From the NCBI RefSeq assembly GCF_051020975.1, contig NW_027478165.1, positions 8,090,001 through 8,154,000 on the forward strand: a stretch of DNA of 64,000 nucleotides, in the 5' to 3' direction. Shown one piece after another: positions 1-13,300 of this stretch (position 1 is its first letter; each line of letters opens with the position of its first letter). Origin of the DNA: Osmia lignaria lignaria (Eukaryota > Arthropoda > Insecta > Hymenoptera > Megachilidae). The notes beneath the pieces were generated by a model. It did no database searches. It saw only the letters and a list, made by a program, of their open reading frames with translations, and had not been told where the DNA came from. Position numbers and translations under genes: made by a program.

Positions 1-174
1 TGTGCAGAGGAAGAACAACAAGAAGAAGAAGTATCTCGAAATATGTCCGTCAGGCCCGTTCCTTTGAGCTGAATCTGCACATATCTCGGAAACGAAGCGA
101 GCTATGGCAAAATGTTAAGAGACGTTTTTTGTAGAGAATTAAGCTTCCTACTTTTTATGTTCTATGCTATTTTT
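1..174 (+). repeat. Partial satellite unit at left edge
   Basis: This is the 3' part of a unit cut by the window edge. It carries the variant ending with CCTTTGAGCTGAATCTGC. It matches 10,305-10,478 with one difference noticed (T at 75 versus C at 10,379). The array therefore continues to the left of the window. Confidence 0.97.
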
Positions 175-509
175 TGATCAGAAGCGTAGTTTTCGAGATA
201 TATCAAGATATTTAAAAGTTCCGAAGCCGCCCCAACATAATAGAGATACAGAAACACCGTGGCCCCTTTCTTTGAGATAACTCTGCACTATTGCGAGCTG
301 CAAATGCCACTTCCAGCTTAGCTGTGCAGAGGAACAACAACAAGAAGAAGAAGTATCTCGAAATATGTCCGTCAGGCCCGTTCCTTTGAGCTGAATCTGC
401 ACATATCTCGGAAACGAAGCGAGCTATGGCAAAATGTTAAGAGACGTTTTTTGTACAGAATTATGTTTCCTACAATTTATGTTCTATGATATTTTTTGAT
501 CAGAAGCGT

Positions 510-2083
510 AGTTTTCGAGATATATCGAGATATTTAAAAGTTCCGAAGCCGCACCAACATAATAGAGATACAGAAACACCGTGGCCCCTTTCTTTGAGAT
601 AACTCTGCACTAGTGCGAGCCGCAAATGCCACTTCCAGCTTAGCTGTGCAGAAGAAGAACAACAAGAAGAAGAAATATCTCGAAATATGTCCGTCAGGCC
701 CCTTCCCTTGAGATAAATCTGCAAATATCTCGGAAACAAAGCGAGCTATGGCAAAATGTTAAGAGACGTTTTTTGTAGAGAATTATGTTTCCTACAATTT
801 ATGTGCTATGACATTTTTTGATCAGAAGCGTAGTTTTCGAGATATATCGAGATATTTAAAAGTTCCGAAGCCGCACCAACATAATAGAGATACAGAAACA
901 CCGTGGCCCCTTTCTTTGAGATAACTCTGCACTAGTGCGAGCCGCAAATGCCACTTCCAGCTTAGCTGTGCAGAAGAAGAACAACAAGAAGAAGAAATAT
1001 CTCGAAATATGTCCGTTAGGCCGCTTCCCTTGAGATAAATGTGCAAATATCTCGGAAACGAAGCGAGCTATGGCAAAATGTTGAGGGACCTTTTTCGTAG
1101 AGAATTAAGTTTCCTACTATTTATGTTCTATGATATTTTTTGATCAGATGCGTAGTTCTCGAGATATATCAAGATATTTAAAAGTTCCGAAGCCGCACCA
1201 ACATAATAGAGATACAGAAACACCGTGGCCCCTTTCTTTGAGATAACTCTGCACTAGTGCGAGCCGCAAATGCCACTTCCAACTTAGCTGTGCAGAAGAA
1301 GAACAACAAGAAGAAGAAATATCTCGAAATATGTCCGTCAGGCCCCTTCCCTTGAGATAAATCTGCAAATATCTCGGAAACGAAGCGAGCTATGGCAAAA
1401 TGTTAAGAGACCTTTTTTGTAGACAATTAAGTTTCCTACTTTTTATGTTCTATGATATTTTTTGATCAGATGCGTAGTTCTCGAGATATATCAAGATATT
1501 TAAAAGTTCCGAAGCCGCACCAACATAATAGAGATACAGAAACACCGTGGCCCCTTTCTTCGAGATAACTCTGCACTAGTGCGAGCCGCAAATGCCACTT
1601 CCAGCTTAGCTGTGCAGAAGAAGAACAACAAGAAGAAGAAATATCTCGAAATATGTCCGTCAGGCCCCTTCCCTTGAGATAAATCTGCAAATATCTCGGA
1701 AACGAAGCGAGCTATGGCAAAATGTTAAGGGACCTTTTTTGTAGAGAATTAAGTTTCCTACTTTTTATGTTCTATGATATTTTTTGATCAGATGCGTAGT
1801 TCTCGAGATATATCAAGATATTTAAAAGTTCCGAAGCCGCACCAACATAATAGAGATACAGAAACACCGTGACCCCTTTCTTTGAGATTACTCTGCACTA
1901 TTGCGAGCTGCAAATGCCACTTCCAGCTTAGCTGTGCAGAAGAAGAACAACAAGAAGAAGAAATATCTCGAAATATGTCCGTTAGGCCGCTTCCCTTGAG
2001 ATAAATGTGCAAATATCTCGGAAACGAAGCGAGCTATGGCAAAATGTTGAGGGACCTTTTTTGTAGAGAATTAAGTTTCCTAC
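510..2083 (+). repeat. Five-unit block present three times, copy 1
   Basis: The block recurs at about 7,594-9,167 (offset 7,084 bp, 22 units) and 10,814-12,387 (offset 10,304 bp). The marker ATGTGCTATGACAT is found only at 801, 7,885 and 11,105. Copy 2 diverges at its right end, where TACTATTTATG (2,080) becomes TACTTTTTATG (9,164). Confidence 0.9.
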
Positions 2084-2106
2084 TATTTATGTTCTATGAT
2101 ATTTTT

Positions 2107-5100
2107 TGATCAGATGCGTAGTTCTCGAGATATATCAAGATATTTAAAAGTTCCGAAGCCGCACCAACATAATAGAGATACAGAAACACCGTGGCCCCTT
2201 TCTTTGAGATTACTCTGCACTATTGCGAGCTGCAAATGCCACTTCCAGCTTAGCTGTGCAGAAGAAGAACAACAAGAAGAAGAAATATCTCGAAATATGT
2301 CCGTTAGGCCGCTTCCCTTGAGATAAATGTGCAAATATCTCGGAAACGAAGCGAGCTATGGCAAAATCTTAAGAGAACTTTTTTGTAGAGAATTAAGTTT
2401 CCTACTTTTTATGTTCTATGATATTTTTTGATCAGATGCGTAGTTCTCGAGATATATCAAGATATTTAAAAGTTCCGAAGCCGCACCAACATAATAGAGA
2501 TACAGAAACACCGTGGCCCCTTTCTTCGAGATAACTCTGCACTAGTGCGAGCCGCAAATGCCACTTCCAGCTTAGCTGTGCAGAAGAAGAACAACAAGAA
2601 GAAGAAATATCTCGAAATATGTCCGTCAGGCCCCTTCCCTTGAGATAAATCTGCAAATATCTCGGAAACGAAGCGAGCTATGGCAAAATGTTAAGGGACC
2701 TTTTTTGTAGAGAATTACGTTTGCTACGTTTTATGTTCTATGATATTTTTTGATCAGATGCGTAGTTCTCGAGATATATCAAGATATTTAAAAGTTCCGA
2801 AGCCGCACCAACATAATAGAGATACAGAAACACCGTGGCCCCTTTCTTTGAGATAACTCTGCACTATTCCGAGCTGCAAATGCCACTTCCAGCTTAGCTG
2901 TGCAGAAGAAGAACAACAAGAAGAAGAAATATCTCGAAATATGTCCGTCAGGCCCGTTCCTTTGAGCTGAATCTGCAAATATCTCGGAAACGAAGCGAGC
3001 TATGGCAAAATGTTAAGAGACGTTTTTTGTAGAGAGTTATGTTTCCTACAATTTATGTTCTATGATATTTTTTGATCAGATGCGTAGTTCTCGAGATATA
3101 TCAAGATATTTAAAAGTTCCGAAGCCGCACCAACATAATAGAGATACAGAAACACCGTGGCCCCTTTCTTTGAGATAACTCTGCACTAGTGCGAGCCGCA
3201 AATGCCACTTCCAGCTTAGCTGTGCAGAAGAAGAACAACAAGAAGAAGAAATATCTCGAAATATGTCCGTCAGGCCCCTTCCCTTGAGATAAATCTGCAA
3301 ATATCACGGAAACGAAGCGAACTATGGCAAAATGTTAAGATACCTTTTTTGTAGAGAATTAAGTTTCCTACTTTTTATGTTCTATGATATTTTTTGATCA
3401 GATGCGTAGTTCTCGAGATATATCAAGATATTTAAAAGTTCCGAAGCCGCACCAACATAATAGAGATACAGAAACACCGTGGCCCCTTTCTTTGAGATTA
3501 CTCTGCACTATTGCGAGCTGCAAATGCCACTTCCAGCTTAGCTGTGCAGAAGAAGAACAACAAGAAGAAGAAATATCTCGAAATATGTCCGTTAGGCCGC
3601 TTCCCTTGAGATAAATGTGCAAATATCTCGGAAACGAAGCGAGCTATGGCAAAATCTTAAGAGAACTTTTTTGTAGAGAATTAAGTTTCCTACTTTTTAT
3701 GTTCTATGATATTTTTTGATCAGATGCGTAGTTCTCGAGATATATCAAGATATTTAAAAGTTCCGAAGCCGCACCAACATAATAGAGATACAGAAACACC
3801 GTGGCCCCTTTCTTTGAGATAACTCTGCACTATTGCGAGCCGCAAATGCCACTTCCAGCTTAGCTGTGCAGAAGAAGAACAACAAGAAGAAGAAATATCT
3901 CGAAATATGTCCGTCAGGCCCCTTCCCTTGAGATAAATCTGCAAATATCTCGGAAACGAAGCGAGCTATGGCAAAATGTTAAGGGACCTTTTTTGTAGAG
4001 AATTAAGTTTCCTACTTTTTATGTTCTATGATATTTTTTGATCAGATGCGTAGTTCTCGAGATATATCAAGATATTTAAAAGTTCCGAAGCCGCACCAAC
4101 ATAATAGAGATACAGAAACACCGTGGCCCCTTTCTTTGAGATAACTCTGCACTATTGCGAGCTGCAAATGCCACTTCCAGCTTAGCTGTGCAGAAGAAGA
4201 ACAACAAGAAGAAGAAATATCTCGAAATATGTCCGTCAGGCCCGTTCCTTTGAGCTGAATCTGCAAATATCTCGGAAACGAAGCGAGCTATGGCAAAATG
4301 TTAAGAGACGTTTTTTGTAGAGAATTATGTTTCCTACAATTTATGTTCTATGATATTTTTTGATCAGATGCGTAGTTCTCGAGATATATCAAGATATTTA
4401 AAAGTTCCGAAGCCGCACCAACATAATAGAGATACAGAAACACCGTGGCCCCTTTCTTTGAGATAACTCTGCACTAGTGCGACCCGCAAATGCCACTTCC
4501 AGCTTAGCTGTGCAGAAGAAGAACAACAAGAAGAAGAAATATCTCGAAATATGTCCGTCAGGCCCCTTCCCTTGAGATAAATCTGCAAATATCACGGAAA
4601 CGAAGCGAACTATGGCAAAATGTTAAGATACCTTTTTTGTAGAGAATTAAGTTTCCTACTTTTTATGTTCTATGATATTTTTTGATCAGATGCGTAGTTC
4701 TCGAGATATATCAAGATATTTAAAAGTTCCGAAGCCGCACCAACATAATAGAGATACAGAAACACCGTGGCCCCTTTCTTTGAGATTACTCTGCACTATT
4801 GCGAGCTGCAAATGCCACTTCCAGCTTAGCTGTGCAGAAGAAGAACAACAAGAAGAAGAAATATCTCGAAATATGTCCGTTAGGCCGCTTCCCTTGAGAT
4901 AAATGTGCAAATATCTCGGAAACGAAGCGAGCTATGGCAAAATCTTAAGAGAACTTTTTTGTAGAGAATTAAGTTTCCTACTTTTTATGTTCTATGATAT
5001 TTTTTGATCAGATGCGTAGTTCTCGAGATATATCAAGATATTTAAAAGTTCCGAAGCCGCACCAACATAATAGAGATACAGAAACACCGTGGCCCCTTTC

Positions 5101-7258
5101 TTTGAGATAACTCTGCACTATTGCGAGCCGCAAATGCCACTTCCAGCTTAGCTGTGCAGAAGAAGAACAACAAGAAGAAGAAATATCTCGAAATATGTCC
5201 GTCAGGCCCCTTCCCTTGAGATAAATCTGCAAATATCTCGGAAACGAAGCGAGCTATGGCAAAATGTTAACGGACCTTTTTTGTAGAGAATTAAGTTTCC
5301 TACTTTTTATGTTCTATGATATTTTTTGATCAGATGCGTAGTTCTCGAGATATATCAAGATATTTAAAAGTTCCGAAGCCGCACCAACATAATAGAGATA
5401 CAGAAACACCGTGGCCCCTTTCTTTGAGATAACTCTGCACTATTGCGAGCTGCAAATGCCACTTCCAGCTTAGCTGTGCAGAAGAAGAACAACAAGAAGA
5501 AGAAATATCTCGAAATATGTCCGTCAGGCCCGTTCCTTTGAGCTGAATCTGCAAATATCTCGGAAACGAAGCGAGCTATGGCAAAATGTTAAGAGACGTT
5601 TTTTGTAGAGAATTATGTTTCCTACAATTTATGTTCTATGATATTTTTTGATCAGATGCGTAGTTCTCGAGATATATCAAGATATTTAAAAGTTCCGAAG
5701 CCGCACCAACATAATAGAGATACAGAAACACCGTGGCCCCTTTCTTTGAGATAACTCTGCACTAGTGCGACCCGCAAATGCCACTTCCAGCTTAGCTGTG
5801 CAGAAGAAGAACAACAAGAAGAAGAAATATCTCGAAATATGTCCGTCAGGCCCCTTCCCTTGAGATAAATCTGCAAATATCACGGAAACGAAGCGAACTA
5901 TGGCAAAATGTTAAGATACCTTTTTTGTAGAGAATTAAGTTTCCTACTTTTTATGTTCTATGATATTTTTTGATCAGATGCGTAGTTCTCGAGATATATC
6001 AAGATATTTAAAAGTTCCGAAGCCGCACCAACATAATAGAGATACAGAAACACCGTGGCCCCTTTCTTTGAGATTACTCTGCACTATTGCGAGCTGCAAA
6101 TGCCACTTCCAGCTTAGCTGTGCAGAAGAAGAACAACAAGAAGAAGAAATATCTCGAAATATGTCCGTTAGGCCGCTTCCCTTGAGATAAATGTGCAAAT
6201 ATCTCGGAAACGAAGCGAGCTATGGCAAAATCTTAAGAGAACTTTTTTGTAGAGAATTAAGTTTCCTACTTTTTATGTTCTATGATATTTTTTGATCAGA
6301 TGCGTAGTTCTCGAGATATATCAAGATATTTAAAAGTTCCGAAGCCGCACCAACATAATAGAGATACAGAAACACCGTGGCCCCTTTCTTTGAGATAACT
6401 CTGCACTATTGCGAGCCGCAAATGCCACTTCCAGCTTAGCTGTGCAGAAGAAGAACAACAAGAAGAAGAAATATCTCGAAATATGTCCGTCAGGCCCCTT
6501 CCCTTGAGATAAATCTGCAAATATCTCGGAAACGAAGCGAGCTATGGCAAAATGTTAAGGGACCTTTTTTGTAGAGAATTAAGTTTCCTACTTTTTATGT
6601 TCTATGATATTTTTTGATCAGATGCGTAGTTCTCGAGATATATCAAGATATTTAAAAGTTCCGAAGCCGCACCAACATAATAGAGATACAGAAACACCGT
6701 GGCCCCTTTCTTTGAGATAACTCTGCACTATTGCGAGCTGCAAATGCCACTTCCAGCTTAGCTGTGCAGAAGAAGAACAACAAGAAGAAGAAATATCTCG
6801 AAATATGTCCGTCAGGCCCGTTCCTTTGAGCTGAATCTGCAAATATCTCGGAAACGAAGCGAGCTATGGCAAAATGTTAAGAGACGTTTTTTGTAGAGAA
6901 TTATGTTTCCTACAATTTATGTTCTATGATATTTTTTGATCAGATGCGTAGTTCTCGAGATATATCAAGATATTTAAAAGTTCCGAAGCCGCACCAACAT
7001 AATAGAGATACAGAAACACCGTGGCCCCTTTCTTTGAGATAACTCTGCACTATTGCGAGCCGCAAATGCCACTTCCAGCTTAGCTGTGCAGAAGAAGAAC
7101 AACAAGAAGAAGAAATATCTCGAAATATGTCCGTCAGGCCCCTTCCCTTGAGATAAATCTGCAAATATCTCGGAAACGAAGCGAGCTATGGCAAAATGTT
7201 AAGAGACCTTTTTTGTAGAGAATTAAGTTTCCTACTTTTTATGTTCTATGATATTTTT
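2107..7258 (+). repeat. Four-unit higher-order repeat, 1,288 bp, four copies
   Basis: Units repeat in the order A-B-C-D with period 1,288 bp. The marker AAAATCTTAAGAGAAC is at 2,363, 3,651, 4,939 and 6,227. The marker ATATCACGGAAAC is at 3,301, 4,589 and 5,877. Copies 2 and 3 (3,395-4,682 and 4,683-5,970) look nearly identical; one difference noticed is TTAAGGGACC near 3,979 versus TTAACGGACC near 5,268. Copy 1 is more diverged, and the last unit of copy 4 is replaced by a different type. Copies of the first two HOR units are also carried at 12.4-14.3 kb by the large duplication. Confidence 0.92.
3384..3614 (+). other. Plus-strand 76-codon ATG frame in a minority of units, probably not a gene
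   Basis: A frame starting at ATGATATTT, just before TGATCA, is usually stopped at GAGATAACTC, about 40 codons in. Units with GAGATTACTC lose that stop and stay open for 76 codons. I count eight such units, all in zone I (starting at 2,096, 3,384, 4,672, 5,960, 9,180, 12,400, 13,688 and 16,586). Others with the same T are stopped by different changes, such as CCGTGA near 1,868, 8,952 and 12,172. The eight follow the HOR and large-duplication spacing, so they are copies of one or a few variants rather than independent evidence for coding. Confidence 0.8.
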
Positions 7259-7593
7259 TGATCAGAAGCGTAGTTTTCGAGATATATCGAGATATTTAAA
7301 AGTTCCGAAGCCGCACCAACATAATAGAGATACAGAAACACCGTGGGCCCTTTCTTTGAGATAACTCTGCACTAGTGCGAGCCGCAAATGCCACTTCCAG
7401 CTTAGCTGTGCAGAAGAAGAACAACAAGAAGAAGAAATATCTCGAAATATGTCCGTCAGGCCCCTTCCCTTGAGATAAATCTGCAAATATCTCGGAAACG
7501 AAGCGAGCTATGGCAAAATGTTAAGAGACCTTTTTTGTAGAGAATTAAGTTTCCTACTTTTTATGTTCTATGATATTTTTTGATCAGATGCGT

Positions 7594-9167
7594 AGTTTTC
7601 GAGATATATCGAGATATTTAAAAGTTCCGAAGCCGCACCAACATAATAGAGATACAGAAACACCGTGGCCCCTTTCTTTGAGATAACTCTGCACTAGTGC
7701 GAGCCGCAAATGCCACTTCCAGCTTAGCTGTGCAGAAGAAGAACAACAAGAAGAAGAAATATCTCGAAATATGTCCGTCAGGCCCCTTCCCTTGAGATAT
7801 ATCTGCAAATATCTCGGAAACAAAGCGAGCTATGGCAAAATGTTAAGAGACGTTTTTTGTAGAGAATTATGTTTCCTACAATTTATGTGCTATGACATTT
7901 TTTGATCAGAAGCGTAGTTTTCGAGATATATCGAGATATTTAAAAGTTCCGAAGCCGCACCAACATAATAGAGATACAGAAACACCGTGGCCCCTTTCTT
8001 TGAGATAACTCTGCACTAGTGCGAGCCGCAAATGCCACTTCCAGCTTAGCTGTGCAGAAGAAGAACAACAAGAAGAAGAAATATCTCGAAATATGTCCGT
8101 TAGGCCGCTTCCCTTGAGATAAATGTGCAAATATCTCGGAAACGAAGCGAGCTATGGCAAAATGTTGAGGGACCTTTTTCGTAGAGAATTAAGTTTCCTA
8201 CTATTTATGTTCTATGATATTTTTTGATCAGATGCGTAGTTCTCGAGATATATCAAGATATTTAAAAGTTCCGAAGCCGCACCAACATAATAGAGATACA
8301 GAAACACCGTGGCCCCTTTCTTTGAGATAACTCTGCACTAGTGCGAGCCGCAAATGCCACTTCCAACTTAGCTGTGCAGAAGAAGAACAACAAGAAGAAG
8401 AAATATCTCGAAATATGTCCGTCAGGCCCCTTCCCTTGAGATAAATCTGCAAATATCTCGGAAACGAAGCGAGCTATGGCAAAATGTTAAGAGACCTTTT
8501 TTGTAGACAATTAAGTTTCCTACTTTTTATGTTCTATGATATTTTTTGATCAGATGCGTAGTTCTCGAGATATATCAAGATATTTAAAAGTTCCGAAGCC
8601 GCACCAACATAATAGAGATACAGAAACACCGTGGCCCCTTTCTTCGAGATAACTCTGCACTAGTGCGAGCCGCAAATGCCACTTCCAGCTTAGCTGTGCA
8701 GAAGAAGAACAACAAGAAGAAGAAATATCTCGAAATATGTCCGTCAGGCCCCTTCCCTTGAGATAAATCTGCAAATATCTCGGAAACGAAGCGAGCTATG
8801 GCAAAATGTTAAGGGACCTTTTTTGTAGAGAATTAAGTTTCCTACTTTTTATGTTCTATGATATTTTTTGATCAGATGCGTAGTTCTCGAGATATATCAA
8901 GATATTTAAAAGTTCCGAAGCCGCACCAACATAATAGAGATACAGAAACACCGTGACCCCTTTCTTTGAGATTACTCTGCACTATTGCGAGCTGCAAATG
9001 CCACTTCCAGCTTAGCTGTGCAGAAGAAGAACAACAAGAAGAAGAAATATCTCGAAATATGTCCGTTAGGCCGCTTCCCTTGAGATAAATGTGCAAATAT
9101 CTCGGAAACGAAGCGAGCTATGGCAAAATGTTGAGGGACCTTTTTTGTAGAGAATTAAGTTTCCTAC
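7594..9167 (+). repeat. Five-unit block, copy 2 (offset 22 units)
   Basis: Same unit order and rare markers as 510-2,083. It differs at the left, where the unit starts GATGCG instead of GAAGCG near 7,586, and shares GAGATATATC at about 7,795 with the third copy. Confidence 0.88.
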
Positions 9168-10304
9168 TTTTTATGTTCTATGATATTTTTTGATCAGATG
9201 CGTAGTTCTCGAGATATATCAAGATATTTAAAAGTTCCGAAGCCGCACCAACATAATAGAGATACAGAAACACCGTGGCCCCTTTCTTTGAGATTACTCT
9301 GCACTATTGCGAGCTGCAAATGCCACTTCCAGCTTAGCTGTGCAGAAGAAGAACAACAAGAAGAAGAAATATCTCGAAATATGTCCGTCAGGCCCGTTCC
9401 TTTGAGCTGAATCTGCAAATATCTCGGAAACGAAGCGAGCTATGGCAAAATGTGTAGAGACGTTTTTTGTAGAGAATTATGTTTCCTACAATTTATGTTC
9501 TATGATATTTTTTGATCAGATGCGTAGTTCTCGAGATATATCAAGATATTTAAAAGTTCCGAAGCCGCACCAACATAATAGAGATACAGAAACACCGTGG
9601 CCCCTTTCTTTGAGATAACTCTGCACTAGTGCGACCCGCAAATGCCACTTCCAGCTTAGCTGTGCAGAAGAAGAACAACAAGAAGAAGAAATATCTCGAA
9701 ATATGTCCGTCAGGCCCCTTCCCTTGAGATAAATCTGCAAATATCTCGGAAACGAAGCGAGCTATGGCAAAATGTTAAGAGACCTTTTTTGTAGAGAATT
9801 AAGTTTCCTACTTTTTATGTTCTATGATATTTTTTGATCAGATGCGTAGTTCTCGAGATATATCAAGATATTTAAAAGTTCCGAAGCCGCACCAACATAA
9901 TAGAGATACAGAAACACCGTGGCCCCTTTCTTCGAGATAACTCTGCACTAGTGCGAGCCGCAAATGCCACTTCCAGCTTAGCTGTGCAGAAGAAGAACAA
10001 CAAGAAGAAGAAATATCTCGAAATATGTCCGTCAGGCCCCTTCCCTTGAGATAAATCTGCAAATATCTCGGAAACGAAGCGAGCTATGGCAAAATGTTAA
10101 GAGACCTTTTTTGTAGAGAATTAAGTTTCCTACTTTTTATGTTCTATGATATTTTTTGATCAGATGCGTAGTTCTCGAGATATATCAAGATATTTAAAAG
10201 TTCCGAAGCCGCACCAACATAATAGAGATACAGAAACACCGTGGCCCCTTTCTTTGAGATAACTCTGCACTATTGCGAGCTGCAAATGCCACTTCCAGCT
10301 TAGC

Positions 10305-13300
10305 TGTGCAGAGGAAGAACAACAAGAAGAAGAAGTATCTCGAAATATGTCCGTCAGGCCCGTTCCTTTGAGCTGAACCTGCACATATCTCGGAAACGAA
10401 GCGAGCTATGGCAAAATGTTAAGAGACGTTTTTTGTAGAGAATTAAGCTTCCTACTTTTTATGTTCTATGCTATTTTTTGATCAGAAGCGTAGTTTTCGA
10501 GATATATCAAGATATTTAAAAGTTCCGAAGCCGCCCCAACATAATAGAGATACAGAAACACCGTGGCCCCTTTCTTTGAGATAACTCTGCACTATTGCGA
10601 GCTGCAAATGCCACTTCCAGCTTAGCTGTGCAGAGGAACAACAACAAGAAGAAGAAGTATCTCGAAATATGTCCGTCAGGCCCGTTCCTTTGAGCTGAAT
10701 CTGCACATATCTCGGAAACGAAGCGAGCTATGGCAAAATGTTAAGAGACGTTTTTTGTACAGAATTATGTTTCCTACAATTTATGTTCTATGATATTTTT
10801 TGATCAGAAGCGTAGTTTTCGAGATATATCGAGATATTTAAAAGTTCCGAAGCCGCACCAACATAATAGAGATACAGAAACACCGTGGCCCCTTTCTTTG
10901 AGATAACTCTGCACTAGTGCGAGCCGCAAATGCCACTTCCAGCTTAGCTGTGCAGAAGAAGAACAACAAGAAGAAGAAATATCTCGAAATATGTCCGTCA
11001 GGCCCCTTCCCTTGAGATATATCTGCAAATATCTCGGAAACAAAGCGAGCTATGGCAAAATGTTAAGAGACGTTTTTTGTAGAGAATTATGTTTCCTACA
11101 ATTTATGTGCTATGACATTTTTTGATCAGAAGCGTAGTTTTCGAGATATATCGAGATATTTAAAAGTTCCGAAGCCGCACCAACATAATAGAGATACAGA
11201 AACACCGTGGCCCCTTTCTTTGAGATAACTCTGCACTAGTGCGAGCCGCAAATGCCACTTCCAGCTTAGCTGTGCAGAAGAAGAACAACAAGAAGAAGAA
11301 ATATCTCGAAATATGTCCGTTAGGCCGCTTCCCTTGAGATAAATGTGCAAATATCTCGGAAACGAAGCGAGCTATGGCAAAATGTTGAGGGACCTTTTTC
11401 GTAGAGAATTAAGTTTCCTACTATTTATGTTCTATGATATTTTTTGATCAGATGCGTAGTTCTCGAGATATATCAAGATATTTAAAAGTTCCGAAGCCGC
11501 ACCAACATAATAGAGATACAGAAACACCGTGGCCCCTTTCTTTGAGATAACTCTGCACTAGTGCGAGCCGCAAATGCCACTTCCAACTTAGCTGTGCAGA
11601 AGAAGAACAACAAGAAGAAGAAATATCTCGAAATATGTCCGTCAGGCCCCTTCCCTTGAGATAAATCTGCAAATATCTCGGAAACGAAGCGAGCTATGGC
11701 AAAATGTTAAGAGACCTTTTTTGTAGACAATTAAGTTTCCTACTTTTTATGTTCTATGATATTTTTTGATCAGATGCGTAGTTCTCGAGATATATCAAGA
11801 TATTTAAAAGTTCCGAAGCCGCACCAACATAATAGAGATACAGAAACACCGTGGCCCCTTTCTTCGAGATAACTCTGCACTAGTGCGAGCCGCAAATGCC
11901 ACTTCCAGCTTAGCTGTGCAGAAGAAGAACAACAAGAAGAAGAAATATCTCGAAATATGTCCGTCAGGCCCCTTCCCTTGAGATAAATCTGCAAATATCT
12001 CGGAAACGAAGCGAGCTATGGCAAAATGTTAAGGGACCTTTTTTGTAGAGAATTAAGTTTCCTACTTTTTATGTTCTATGATATTTTTTGATCAGATGCG
12101 TAGTTCTCGAGATATATCAAGATATTTAAAAGTTCCGAAGCCGCACCAACATAATAGAGATACAGAAACACCGTGACCCCTTTCTTTGAGATTACTCTGC
12201 ACTATTGCGAGCTGCAAATGCCACTTCCAGCTTAGCTGTGCAGAAGAAGAACAACAAGAAGAAGAAATATCTCGAAATATGTCCGTTAGGCCGCTTCCCT
12301 TGAGATAAATGTGCAAATATCTCGGAAACGAAGCGAGCTATGGCAAAATGTTGAGGGACCTTTTTTGTAGAGAATTAAGTTTCCTACTATTTATGTTCTA
12401 TGATATTTTTTGATCAGATGCGTAGTTCTCGAGATATATCAAGATATTTAAAAGTTCCGAAGCCGCACCAACATAATAGAGATACAGAAACACCGTGGCC
12501 CCTTTCTTTGAGATTACTCTGCACTATTGCGAGCTGCAAATGCCACTTCCAGCTTAGCTGTGCAGAAGAAGAACAACAAGAAGAAGAAATATCTCGAAAT
12601 ATGTCCGTTAGGCCGCTTCCCTTGAGATAAATGTGCAAATATCTCGGAAACGAAGCGAGCTATGGCAAAATCTTAAGAGAACTTTTTTGTAGAGAATTAA
12701 GTTTCCTACTTTTTATGTTCTATGATATTTTTTGATCAGATGCGTAGTTCTCGAGATATATCAAGATATTTAAAAGTTCCGAAGCCGCACCAACATAATA
12801 GAGATACAGAAACACCGTGGCCCCTTTCTTCGAGATAACTCTGCACTAGTGCGAGCCGCAAATGCCACTTCCAGCTTAGCTGTGCAGAAGAAGAACAACA
12901 AGAAGAAGAAATATCTCGAAATATGTCCGTCAGGCCCCTTCCCTTGAGATAAATCTGCAAATATCTCGGAAACGAAGCGAGCTATGGCAAAATGTTAAGG
13001 GACCTTTTTTGTAGAGAATTAAGTTTCCTACGTTTTATGTTCTATGATATTTTTTGATCAGATGCGTAGTTCTCGAGATATATCAAGATATTTAAAAGTT
13101 CCGAAGCCGCACCAACATAATAGAGATACAGAAACACCGTGGCCCCTTTCTTTGAGATAACTCTGCACTATTGCGAGCTGCAAATGCCACTTCCAGCTTA
13201 GCTGTGCAGAAGAAGAACAACAAGAAGAAGAAATATCTCGAAATATGTCCGTCAGGCCCGTTCCTTTGAGCTGAATCTGCAAATATCTCGGAAACGAAGC

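Larger units (their letters stand above)
1..4045 (+). repeat. Large intra-array duplication, copy 1 (offset 10,304 bp)
   Basis: This segment matches 10,305-14,349 at an offset of 10,304 bp, exactly 32 units. Both copies share rare variants in the same order, such as AAGCTTCC near 141 and 10,445, and ATGTGCTATGACAT at 801 and 11,105. Only a few differences were seen, for example at 75, in GAGATAAATC versus GAGATATATC near 713, in TATTCCGAG versus TATTGCGAG near 2,868, and in GAGAGTTATG near 3,032. Similarity ends where GATGCG (4,042) meets GAATCG (14,349). The left end lies outside the window. Confidence 0.9.
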
